10,522 nt of DNA from Bacteroidota bacterium (GTDB lineage: Bacteria > Bacteroidota > Bacteroidia > Bacteroidales > Prolixibacteraceae). The stretch is taken from NCBI GenBank assembly GCA_030695265.1, contig JAUYTA010000646.1, forward strand, positions 1-10,522, in the 5' to 3' direction. Numbering within the stretch: the stretch's first letter is position 1; every line of letters begins with the position of its first letter. The notes under the pieces are model-generated. The model was not told the origin of the DNA, searched no databases, and saw nothing but the letters and a program-made list of their open reading frames with translations. The position numbers and the translations under genes were made by a program. This document shows positions 1 to 5,705 of the stretch, piece after piece.

Positions 1-524
1 GGAAAATCTCCAACTGAAACAGTATCGTTGTTAATGGTCAAATCGCCGGAAGCAGTTTGCTTAATTTGGGTATGTTCGCTCTCAAATTCACTTACCGTTC
101 CATCGGGCAGAATAACCCTTCCTTTTTCCAGCAGTTCGTTAGTGGCTAATTCTACTGGAAATGTATTTTTTGTGTCCTGAAGATAATAAAGCAGTCCGCC
201 AATGGAAACCAGCAAAAGGAATACGGCGGCAATTTTTGTCATCATCCAGCCGATTTTGCGGGTGGGTTTTGAAACAGAATGAACATTCTCATAAACCTGA
301 TCGAGTTGTTTCCGTGAAATGGAAGGTTCAACTGCCCGGATGGCCTTAATCATAAACACAGCTTCTTTTACCTGCTGTATTTTTTCGGGGTGGTTCTGTA
401 AAAATTCTTTCCAAAAAATGTCGTTTTCCTGATTGGGGTGGAGTACCCATTGCATAAAGACTTCATCAAGAATAAATTCTTCGGTGGAGTAATTTTTATA
501 TTTTTCGTAGTTCATAAATTTCAT
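1..524 (-). CDS. FecR-family anti-sigma factor, partial (C-terminus beyond window edge)
   Basis: This is the cytoplasmic-to-membrane N-terminal half of a FecR-like anti-sigma factor. Such proteins hold an ECF sigma factor at the inner membrane and release it when a TonB-dependent (SusC/FecA-like) receptor signals. I translated 174 codons from the ATG at 522-524; a second Met lies at codon 4 (513-515) and could be the true start. Residues about 5-80 are the helical sigma-binding part (NYSTEEFILD, then WVLHPNQEN and WKEFLQNHPEK, typical of Bacteroidota FecR). Residues about 93-115 form one transmembrane helix (IAAVFLLLVSIGGLLYYL). The periplasmic FecR domain begins near residue 135 with GRVILPDGTVSEF. 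The cognate sigma factor would be the gene at 1861-2457, unusually about 1.3 kb away. A SusC-type receptor gene would be expected beyond the left edge. Family assignment is firm; the signal and regulon are unknown. Confidence 0.88.
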   Translation of the reverse strand, partial: MKFMNYEKYKNYSTEEFILDEVFMQWVLHPNQENDIFWKEFLQNHPEKIQQVKEAVFMIKAIRAVEPSISRKQLDQVYENVHSVSKPTRKIGWMMTKIAAVFLLLVSIGGLLYYLQDTKNTFPVELATNELLEKGRVILPDGTVSEFESEHTQIKQTASGDLTINNDTVSVGDF

Positions 525-597
525 GCTTATAATCTATAAAGACATGACAGGGGAAAACATCATCAAAAAATTTGAAGTTTTTTTAAAAAAAAATCTC
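525..597 (-). promoter_or_regulatory. AT-rich leader upstream of the FecR gene, possible ECF-type promoter
   Basis: Read on the minus strand, this leader has runs of T and A, then TTTTCCCCTGTCATGTC, then an A/T-rich stretch before the FecR ATG. It contains no TAnnTTTG housekeeping box. From general memory, leaders of FecR genes in Bacteroidota often look like this, and the locus may be autoregulated by its own ECF sigma. That is inference; no defined consensus was matched. Confidence 0.25.
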
Positions 598-599
598 GA

Positions 600-726
600 G
601 TCTGCTCCGAAAAGTAATTTCGTCATTGCGAAGGAGCGAAGCGGATGAATCAATCTGCTTATAATGAACGGATTGCTTCACTTCGTTCGCAATGACGTTC
701 TACGATTTGGACTTTTCGGAGCAGAC
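600..726. repeat. Nested inverted repeat (REP/MITE-like)
   Basis: Perfect 16-bp outer arms: GTCTGCTCCGAAAAGT at 600-615 and its reverse complement at 711-726. Inside lies a second, imperfect inverted repeat beginning CGTCATTGCG (621-630) and ending CGCAATGACG (688-697), with the CGAAGCG and CAATC blocks partly mirrored. The inner CGTCATTGCGA...CAATCC motif resembles a dispersed repeat found in many bacterial genomes. There is no coding potential. It could fold into a long hairpin in either transcript and is most likely a non-autonomous dispersed element. Confidence 0.7.
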
Positions 727-736
727 CCAATCTTTA

Positions 737-789
737 AATATTTCGGTGCGATGCACCTTTATTCCGAAGATTAACTTCATTTCTACAAA
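737..789 (-). repeat. Dispersed palindromic repeat unit, copy A (GGTGC-NNN-GCACC family)
   Basis: On the minus strand this reads TTTGTAG, about 20 nt, GGAATAAAGGTGC, the loop ATC, then GCACCGAAATATT. The palindrome is at 745-757. The same block order occurs twice on the plus strand, at 990-1051 and 1693-1738, so this is a third, inverted copy of one repeat family. It is intergenic and non-coding. Confidence 0.65.
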
Positions 790-828
790 CCTGTCTGCCG
801 CCAGGCAGGTATTCTGGTGCGCTGCACC
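789..828. repeat. Two small palindromes (CTGCC...GGCAG type and GGTGC-GCT-GCACC)
   Basis: Positions 789-810 form an imperfect palindrome (ACCTGTCTG, centre CCGC, CAGGCAGGT) that would give a GC-rich hairpin. Positions 816-828 are GGTGC-GCT-GCACC, the same 5-bp arms as the neighbouring repeat units but with a different loop. No gene is present. Both look like dispersed bacterial palindromes. Confidence 0.55.
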
Positions 829-989
829 ATCTCCCCGGTAAAATGGAATGAGGTTTTATTACCTCAGCAAAATTCTCGCGGTAAAACATTTAGAGACAGA
901 CAAAATATTGGTAATGTTGCTGTTAGACTGCTAAAATCTTTGAAACAATATCGTAACTACAGTAAGATAGCGGCAGCGCCGCAAAAATA
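829..989. other. Intergenic stretch with no recognisable gene
   Basis: The plus frame stays open from about 775 to a TAG at 994-996, but it has no ATG, starts inside palindromic repeats and matches no family I recognise. A short palindrome GCGGCAGCGCCGC lies near 970-982. I regard this stretch as filler between repeat units, or a decayed remnant. Confidence 0.4.
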
Positions 990-1051
990 TTTGTAGCAGA
1001 GATTGAAATTAAAGGGAATAAGGTGCGTAGCACCGAAATATTAAAAATCTC
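990..1051 (+). repeat. Dispersed palindromic repeat unit, copy B (left flank of TA module)
   Basis: Contains TTTGTAG at 990-996, GGAATAA, the palindrome GGTGC-GTA-GCACC (1022-1034) and then GAAATATTAAAAATCTC. The segment 1005-1051 matches 1693-1738 except for one substitution and one one-base gap. The two copies lie in the same orientation on either side of the TA pair. Confidence 0.75.
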
Positions 1052-1126
1052 TTCGACAAATGATAGAGGGATATTTTTAGAATATATTGATTAGCATTTA
1101 AGTGAGATTCAAGAACTGATAGGCCA

Positions 1127-1152
1127 AATTTGATTTCAAATTCGTATCTTTG
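1127..1152 (+). promoter_or_regulatory. Promoter -7 box with adjacent palindrome (candidate TA operator)
   Basis: TATCTTTG at 1145-1152 is an exact match to the Bacteroidota -7 consensus TAnnTTTG, 16 nt before the ATG at 1169. Directly upstream, 1127-1142 is a palindrome AATTTG-ATTT-CAAATT, a plausible autoregulatory operator. No TTTG was seen at the canonical -33 spacing. Confidence 0.5.
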
Positions 1153-1168
1153 TAACAAAGCAATTTAT

Positions 1169-1387
1169 ATGGAACTTACAGTTAACATCAAGGAACAAAG
1201 CAAAATTGCATCATTTCTTAACTTAATCAAAAAAATGGATTACATTGAGATTGTTGATGTAAAAGAAGGTTCAGAAGAACTTCCTCTTGAGCACCGTGAT
1301 TTATTGGATAAAAGACTACTACGAATAAAAAAAGGAGAAACAACTTTCAAAAATTGGGATTTGATTAAGAAGAAGTATGAAAGTTAA
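1169..1387 (+). CDS. Antitoxin of a ParE/RelE-type TA module
   Basis: A 72-residue protein. The ORF can be read back to a non-ATG start at 1130, but that would place the -7 box inside the gene, so I take the ATG at 1169. The C-terminal half (LPLEHRDLLDKRL, then KKGETTFKNWDLIKKKYES) resembles the C-terminal part of 'addiction module component' antitoxins, where an amphipathic helix and a conserved Trp wrap the toxin. No clear DNA-binding fold is visible in the N-terminal beta/alpha part. Its last 11 bases overlap the toxin gene, the usual translational coupling of such pairs. The expected role is to neutralise the downstream toxin and repress the operon. The assignment rests on size, C-terminal pattern and partner. 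Confidence 0.75.
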   Translation: MELTVNIKEQSKIASFLNLIKKMDYIEIVDVKEGSEELPLEHRDLLDKRLLRIKKGETTFKNWDLIKKKYES

Positions 1388-1682
1388 GAAATTTAGTATT
1401 GAAATATCAGACGAAGCAGAAATTGACTTTGATAAATCATACGAATATTATTTCGAAGACAGCCCCAAGGTTGCAGATGCATTTTTTAGAAGAATCAATG
1501 TAAGTTTTGAGAATATAAAACAAAACCCATTTACCTTTCCGGTTGCATATAAAAATGTTAGAAAATACGTTATGAAAAAATTTCCATTTGTAATTTACTA
1601 TCAAATAGTTAATTCAATAATTAAGGTTATTGCAATATTTCATACAAGCAGAAACCCTGAGATATGGAATGAACGAATATAA
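1377..1682 (+). CDS. ParE/RelE-superfamily toxin
   Basis: A 101-residue protein with the ParE-like layout: a first strand (FSIEISDEAEIDFDKS), two helices with Y-x-x-x-F-x-D-S-P-K-V-A-D-A-F-F (about residues 23-37), the turn NPFTFPVAYKNVRKYVMKKFPF (residues 55-70), and a last strand pair ending VIAIFHTSRNPEIW (about residues 84-97). The C-terminal F-H-x-S-R-N-P signature is typical of ParE toxins of this size. Family members inhibit gyrase (ParE) or cleave mRNA on the ribosome (RelE); the sequence does not decide which. The ATG overlaps the antitoxin stop by 11 bases. The module lies in the opposite orientation to the flanking sigma and FecR genes and appears complete. Confidence 0.85.
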   Translation: MKVKKFSIEISDEAEIDFDKSYEYYFEDSPKVADAFFRRINVSFENIKQNPFTFPVAYKNVRKYVMKKFPFVIYYQIVNSIIKVIAIFHTSRNPEIWNERI

Positions 1683-1692
1683 AGCAGCGAAT

Positions 1693-1738
1693 GAAATTAA
1701 AGGAATAAGGTGCGTAGCACCTAAATATTAAAAATCTC
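1693..1738 (+). repeat. Dispersed palindromic repeat unit, copy C (right flank of TA module)
   Basis: Starts 10 bp after the toxin stop. It contains GGAATAA, the palindrome GGTGC-GTA-GCACC (1709-1721) and AAATATTAAAAATCTC, nearly identical to 1005-1051. It lacks the TTTGTAG head (AATATAAAG is in its place). Confidence 0.75.
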
Positions 1739-1742
1739 ACAA

Positions 1743-1830
1743 TCCCCCTGAATTCCTCCCGATAAACCGGGACAGGCTCTTTAATATTGACATTTTGGGT
1801 TCCAAAACTTATTCAGCAATTAAAGGGGGA
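1743..1830. repeat. Inverted-repeat element near the 3' end of the sigma gene
   Basis: Outer arms TCCCCCT (1743-1749) and AGGGGGA (1824-1830) enclose an internal hairpin, CCTCCCGATAAACCGGGACAGG in two pieces (CCTCCCG, loop, CGGGACAGG) at 1755-1776. It resembles small palindromic elements of Bacteroidota intergenic DNA. It might also act as a 3' hairpin for the minus-strand sigma transcript, but no clear T-tract follows. Confidence 0.4.
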
Positions 1831-1860
1831 CGAAGATCAGGCTTCGATGTTAAGCAGAAA

Positions 1861-2457
1861 TTACTTCAAAAATAGGACAAAAAATACCGCCGGGCCCTGC
1901 CCCTTTTCTAAAATACATTTTTTCAATATTGAAATGGCTTTTGCAATCAGGTTGCGGCAGGCTTCCACGCTGATGTCCATAAGCCCTGCCACCTCTTTAT
2001 AATCCAGTTCCTTTGTAAAACGGAGGTAAATGGCCTCTTTCTGTCTTGGCGTTAACTTTTGCAATGCCTCAGAAAGCATTTTTACTTTTTGTTCAGAAAA
2101 CTCATTAAGAATAAAATCATGTTCAACCGACCAGGTCACTTCAAAATGATACCCTTCAATCTCCTCTTTTCGGTCATATCGTTTTTCGGTTTGAATTTTA
2201 CGCAACATTTTTCGTTTGAAGGATTTTAACAGATAAAACAGGATATTATCTGTATCTCCCAAAGATTTCCGGTTTTTAATCAAATCGGTAAACAAATCCT
2301 GCAAAACATCTTCCACCAAAGCGCTGTCACGTGTAAATTTTAACCCATAACGGAAAAGTGTTTCGGCATTTTCAGAATAAACATAAGCCATAGCCCATTT
2401 CTCTCCTGTTTTGAAAGAAATCCAGATTTCAGCATCTGTTAAGCCAGTTAAGTTCAT
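1861..2457 (-). CDS. ECF-type RNA polymerase sigma factor (Bacteroidota sigma/FecR type)
   Basis: A 198-residue extracytoplasmic-function sigma factor, which directs RNA polymerase to a small regulon and is kept inactive by a FecR anti-sigma. Region 2 spans about residues 20-95, including DSALVEDVLQDLFTDLI (residues 44-60) for core binding and the -10-recognition segment NILFYLLKSFKRKML. Region 4 is about residues 124-180: SEALQKLTPRQKEAIYLRF, then a helix-turn-helix DYKEVAGLMDISVEACRNLI (residues 152-171). The C-terminal tail is hydrophobic (VFFVLFLK), sometimes seen in this group. AGGAG lies 4 nt before the ATG on the minus strand. It is upstream of the FecR gene in the same orientation, but repeats and a foreign TA pair lie between them. 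The adjacent alpha-galactosidase remnant suggests a glycan-related regulon; that is inference. Confidence 0.92.
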   Translation of the reverse strand: MNLTGLTDAEIWISFKTGEKWAMAYVYSENAETLFRYGLKFTRDSALVEDVLQDLFTDLIKNRKSLGDTDNILFYLLKSFKRKMLRKIQTEKRYDRKEEIEGYHFEVTWSVEHDFILNEFSEQKVKMLSEALQKLTPRQKEAIYLRFTKELDYKEVAGLMDISVEACRNLIAKAISILKKCILEKGQGPAVFFVLFLK

Positions 2458-2555
2458 TTGCTCCTTTTGATTATCAGATGCAAGTTTAATAATTTCTACC
2501 TTAAAAGAAGCGTTAGGAAGAAAATTATAATTCTAAAAGCAGTGGTTACAACAAG

Positions 2556-2642
2556 AAATCATCCCCTATTACCAGGAATAATGGATAATTTTTGATTGTG
2601 AATCCCAACGGCATCGCCAGTCTGGAAAGATGGGGATGATTT
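2556..2642. repeat. Inverted repeat upstream of the sigma gene
   Basis: Perfect 11-bp arms AAATCATCCCC (2556-2566) and GGGGATGATTT (2632-2642) separated by 65 bp. A 10-bp direct repeat CAGGAATAAT occurs at 2573-2582 and again at 2672-2681. On the minus strand one frame stays open across the element, but it has no start and matches nothing I recognise. The element sits between the alpha-galactosidase remnant and the sigma gene and may be a small mobile or dispersed element at the decay boundary. Confidence 0.45.
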
Positions 2643-2680
2643 TTACAGTGGCGCCAGTCACCTCGAATTAGCAGGAATAA

Positions 2681-3569
2681 TTATTCATTCGGGGATAAAT
2701 AAAGTACTATAACATATAAAGCCATTTTACTGAACTCCAATTCTTCGGCAGTCATTTCGTTTACACGGATATCGTATCCCATTTTTCCCATCATGGCCAC
2801 ATCGGTCCTGTATTTCAGCGATTGTTTGCCCATGGTGGTTATATGGTTGCACGAGGTAATGCTCGGAAAGAAATATGAATATCCCAATTTCGGGTTCACC
2901 ATTTCAGGCTCGATCCAGATACCGAATTTTACACCTTTGGCTTCGGCCTGTTCAACCAGATATCCCAATCCGTGAGGTAATTTAGTTTTAGTTTCCTGCC
3001 AGTCGCCCAAACCTGCGCCATCGTTTGCGCGTGGATATTTATTTCCAAACCAGCCATCGTCCAGCAGAAATACATCAACGCCCAGTTCTTTGGCGCCTCC
3101 GAACAATTCAGTCAGTATTTTTTCATCAAAATCGAAATAAGTAGCTTCCCAGTTGTTCCGTAAAAAAACTGCCTGTCCATCCCAAAGTTCCGGCAATTAC
3201 TTCTCCTGAATTTTCACCGGCAGGCTTGTCTTTTGCCAGAAAAAATACCGGTGTCTGGAAAATATTCGCCCGTGTGCCCAGTTTGCTGTCAATTGTTTTT
3301 ATTCCGCTGGTCAACTGGCTTTCTTCCATCCGCATTTCTTCGGCCCAATCGCCATGAAACTGAGTCAACCAATAGCGATCTGCATTCAGATGAATCATCG
3401 AAGAAGCGAAATTGCTCATCACTACCGGATTCTTTTCCTGATGGCTGATTTCAGTCCATGTTTTTACGATGTCTTCTTCGAAATAGGAAACGAAAATCAG
3501 TTTCACGGTTACCGGATAAACCGGGTCTTTCAAAATGATTGTCGTGGTGGTTATATTGCCGTCGAACAA
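2681..3569 (-). pseudogene. Decayed GH36 alpha-galactosidase
   Basis: This is a remnant of a roughly 700-residue glycoside hydrolase family 36 alpha-galactosidase, which removes alpha-1,6-galactose from oligosaccharides. The upstream part (3569 down to about 3165) is the N-terminal beta-sandwich: KDPVYPVTVKL, WTEISHQEK, YWLTQFHGDWAEEM, LDSKLGTRAN-like and GEVIAGTLGW. At a run of seven A (3162-3168 on the plus strand) the frame changes. The next part begins NNWEATYFDFDEK, the start of the catalytic barrel, so about 80-100 residues are missing between. It continues through FLLDDGWFGNKYPR and GIWIEPEMVNPK, then jumps near 2887 to GYSYFFPSITSCNH. The intervening segment, which in the family carries the nucleophile Asp (KWDxN) and the acid/base Asp, is absent. 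After EELEFSKMA (about 2720) the sequence is unrelated. The true start and the C-terminal domain are also missing, so the product cannot be active. Confidence 0.9.
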
Positions 3570-3737
3570 CAGATGAATAAATTTGCAAGGCTAAAGGTAT
3601 GACTTACAAAACTACCGACCAAATAAAAACAAACTATCATTCAGTAGCGATTAATAAATTTCTTCCTGAAAAAGCAATAAGTTTAAAACAATCGCCTAAA
3701 TTCGTTCAGCAAAAAAATAAAGTAAAATTTAAAAATC

Positions 3738-4490
3738 ATGAAGCTAAAAGCATTTCATAAATTAAGCTACGGATTGTATCTGGTAGCTTCCGAATATCAG
3801 GGGAAAAAGGCCGGATACATTGCAAACACGACTTTTCAGGTGACGTCGCAGCCGGAACAACTGGCAATTTCGTGCCACAAGAAAAACCAGACGACACAGA
3901 CAATTCTCGATTCCGGCATATTTTCGGTTTCTGTACTGAAAAAAGACGTGAATATGAAAATCATCGGCGATTTTGGTTTTATGTCGTCATCCGATCTGGA
4001 CAAATTCAGCAGTGTAAAAACCGTTACTGCCATCACCGGCGCACCCATTGTGCTCGACAGTTCAGTGGCATGGTTCGATTGCAAAGTCACGAATTCCATC
4101 GACCTCGGATCGCACTACCTGATTGTAGGTGAAGTACTCGATGCTGATGAAATTTCGGACGAAGAACCGCTTACCTACAAGTATTACCGCGAAAAATACA
4201 AAATGCTTTCGCCAAAGAATTCGCCAACCTACATCGAAAAATCAGTGCTCGATGCAGAAACTGCGGCTACCGTTGCAGAAGAAAAAGAGCAAGAGCCGGA
4301 GCATGAACATGAACATGAATACATTTTTGATGGTCAGAGCTGGGTTTGTGTGATCTGCGGATTTACCTACAATCCTGAAGAAGGCGACCCTTCAATGGGA
4401 ATTCCGCCAGGAACCCCGTTTGAAGACCTGCCCGAAGATTACAAATGCCCGATATGCAACGCCAGCAAGGAGTATTTTAAGAAAGTATAA
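3738..4490 (+). CDS. Flavin reductase-rubredoxin fusion (Hrb-like, high-molecular-weight rubredoxin)
   Basis: A 250-residue cytoplasmic redox protein. Residues about 1-155 are an FMN-binding split-barrel flavin reductase domain (GLYLVASEYQGKKAGYIANT, TTFQVTSQPEQLAISCHKKN, IFSVSVL, HYLIVGEVLDADEI). Residues about 156-195 are a charged linker. Residues 196-250 are a complete rubredoxin with four Fe ligands, C204-V-I-C207-G and C237-P-I-C240, and the core YNPEEGDP...PPGTPFEDLPEDYKCP. In Moorella this fusion (Hrb) passes electrons from NADPH to the flavodiiron protein FprA for NO or O2 reduction. A similar detoxifying role is plausible, but no flavodiiron gene is in this window. The linker carries an alternating E-H-E-H-E-H-E (residues 188-194) encoded by a GAACAT tandem repeat. 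The gene stands alone, with no strong ribosome binding site before the ATG. Domain calls are firm; the partner is not known. Confidence 0.9.
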   Translation: MKLKAFHKLSYGLYLVASEYQGKKAGYIANTTFQVTSQPEQLAISCHKKNQTTQTILDSGIFSVSVLKKDVNMKIIGDFGFMSSSDLDKFSSVKTVTAITGAPIVLDSSVAWFDCKVTNSIDLGSHYLIVGEVLDADEISDEEPLTYKYYREKYKMLSPKNSPTYIEKSVLDAETAATVAEEKEQEPEHEHEHEYIFDGQSWVCVICGFTYNPEEGDPSMGIPPGTPFEDLPEDYKCPICNASKEYFKKV

Positions 4491-4498
4491 AGCGAGTG

Positions 4499-4640
4499 GT
4501 CAGTGATCAGTCACAGTTGCCAGAAGTCATTTATTGTCAATTGCTTCGCGTCATTGATGGTCATTTATTGCCGTTGCACAATGCTGGGTTTACTACAAAT
4601 GACAATGATTGACCTAATGACTATAAATGACAACCAAAAA
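4499..4640. repeat. Degenerate short repeats (GTCATTTATTG family) between hrb-like gene and aguB
   Basis: GTCATTTATTG occurs at 4526-4536 and 4560-4570, 34 bp apart, each followed by a related TTGC. Inverted versions are CAAATGAC at 4596-4603 and ATAAATGAC at 4623-4631. TCAGTGATCAGTCA near 4500-4513 adds further low-complexity sequence. Nothing coding was seen. The arms could pair into an imperfect hairpin that might help end transcription of the upstream gene. Confidence 0.45.
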
Positions 4641-4672
4641 TACTGAACACTGGACCGTTTCAATCATTTCAT

Positions 4673-4680
4673 TATTTTTG
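4673..4680 (+). promoter_or_regulatory. Promoter -7 box for aguB
   Basis: TATTTTTG matches TAnnTTTG exactly and lies 23 nt before the aguB ATG, a normal distance for Bacteroidota. No TTTG is visible at the usual -33 spacing. Confidence 0.45.
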
Positions 4681-4703
4681 CGCGTCAAAATCATAAAAGC
4701 ACC

Positions 4704-5591
4704 ATGAAGAATAAAAACTATAACATCGCATTGACCCAGATTTCGCTGGATGCAACTCCGGAAGTTAACCTGAAAAAGTGTCTGGAATGGATCAGAAAAG
4801 CCGCCAAACAGGGAGCCAATGTGGTTTGTTTGCCCGAATTATACAGTTCGTTCTACTTTTGTCAGAGCGAAAACCACGATTATTTTAATTTGGCCGAACC
4901 GCTGCACAACGATTCATACAAAGCTTTCAGCGCACTTGCCAAAGAATTGGGTGTTGTGCTGATTGTTCCATTCTTCGAAAGACGCGCTTCAGGATTGTAT
5001 CACAATTCGGCTTACATCATCGACACCGATGGTTCGCAGGCCGGTTTGTACCGGAAAATGCATATTCCGGACGATCCGAGCTATTACGAAAAATTCTATT
5101 TCACACCCGGAGACATTGGTTTCAAGGCCTTCGACACAAAAGTGGGCAAAATCGGAACACTGATTTGCTGGGACCAATGGTATCCTGAAGGAGCAAGAAT
5201 TACAGCGCTGCAAGGTGCCGAGGTGCTCTTCTACCCCACTGCCATTGGCTGGCATCCTTCCGAAAAAGCGCAATACGGCGAAAAACAGCACGATGCATGG
5301 CGTACTGTTCAGCGCGGACATGCCGTTGCCAACGGTATTTTTGTAGCCGCCTGCAACCGTGTGGGTTTTGAGAAACCGGTTGAATCGTCAGCGGGAATTG
5401 AGTTCTGGGGAGCTTCGTTTATTGCCGGTCCGCAAGGCGAAATACTGGCCGAAGCCTCGCACGACAAGGAAGAAATCATCATGGCCGAAATTGATCATAC
5501 TTTGATGGAAGACGTCCGCCGCAACTGGCCTTTCCTCCGCGACCGCCGAATTGATGCTTATGGAGATATTACAAAGAGGTTTATAGATTAA
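4704..5591 (+). CDS. aguB: N-carbamoylputrescine amidase (nitrilase superfamily)
   Basis: A 295-residue cytosolic enzyme that hydrolyses N-carbamoylputrescine to putrescine, CO2 and ammonia, the last step of the agmatine route to polyamines. The nitrilase Glu-Lys-Cys catalytic set is visible: E45 in CLPELYSS, K118 in LYRKMHIPDD and C155 in LICWDQWYPEGAR. AguB-typical segments include DDPSYYEKFYFTPGD (residues 123-137) and IGWHPSEKAQYG. Length is normal for the family (about 290-300), and the protein ends NWPFLRDRRIDAYGDITKRF, again typical. The start ATG is 23 nt after a -7 box. Its pathway partner aguA lies downstream on the same strand, but a TA pair separates them, so co-transcription is not assured. 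No defects were seen. Confidence 0.96.
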   Translation: MKNKNYNIALTQISLDATPEVNLKKCLEWIRKAAKQGANVVCLPELYSSFYFCQSENHDYFNLAEPLHNDSYKAFSALAKELGVVLIVPFFERRASGLYHNSAYIIDTDGSQAGLYRKMHIPDDPSYYEKFYFTPGDIGFKAFDTKVGKIGTLICWDQWYPEGARITALQGAEVLFYPTAIGWHPSEKAQYGEKQHDAWRTVQRGHAVANGIFVAACNRVGFEKPVESSAGIEFWGASFIAGPQGEILAEASHDKEEIIMAEIDHTLMEDVRRNWPFLRDRRIDAYGDITKRFID

Positions 5592-5644
5592 AAAGTAAAC
5601 GTTACTCCTTCATGTTAGGTTTAACGATCTTCTAAAGCATTATC

Positions 5645-5705
5645 AAAATTTGAAAACAAATTATCATTGCTTAATTAGTATATTTGTAGGTAAAATTTGA
5701 AAACA
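5645..5705 (+). promoter_or_regulatory. Promoter and candidate operator of the PIN-type TA pair
   Basis: TATATTTG at 5679-5686 is an exact TAnnTTTG -7 box, 18 nt before the ATG at 5705. A 14-bp direct repeat AAAATTTGAAAACA flanks it (5645-5658 and 5692-5705). The first copy overlaps a palindrome AATTTG-AAAA-CAAATT (5647-5662) with the same arms and loop length as the one before the first TA pair. These may be sites for antitoxin autoregulation; this is inference. Confidence 0.45.

Noticed and set aside
775..996. Plus-strand open frame of about 74 codons ending in TAG at 994-996
   Set aside because: It has no ATG (only a GTG inside a palindrome), its first third is repeat-derived, and the translation resembles no family I know.
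737..1738. CRISPR array
   Set aside because: The repeat copies differ in orientation and spacing, there are no regular 30-40 bp spacers, and no cas genes are near.
1787..2002. Plus-strand 71-codon ORF
   Set aside because: It lies antisense to the end of the ECF sigma gene, which has clear region 4 motifs; the plus-frame product has no recognisable features.
2550..2690. Coding remnant on the minus strand following the alpha-galactosidase frame
   Set aside because: The frame is open but starts after a stop, has no initiation codon in context, and I could not link its residues to GH36 or a transposase.
4989..5321. Minus-strand 110-codon ORF inside aguB
   Set aside because: It is a shadow of aguB, whose catalytic motifs fully explain the plus-strand frame.
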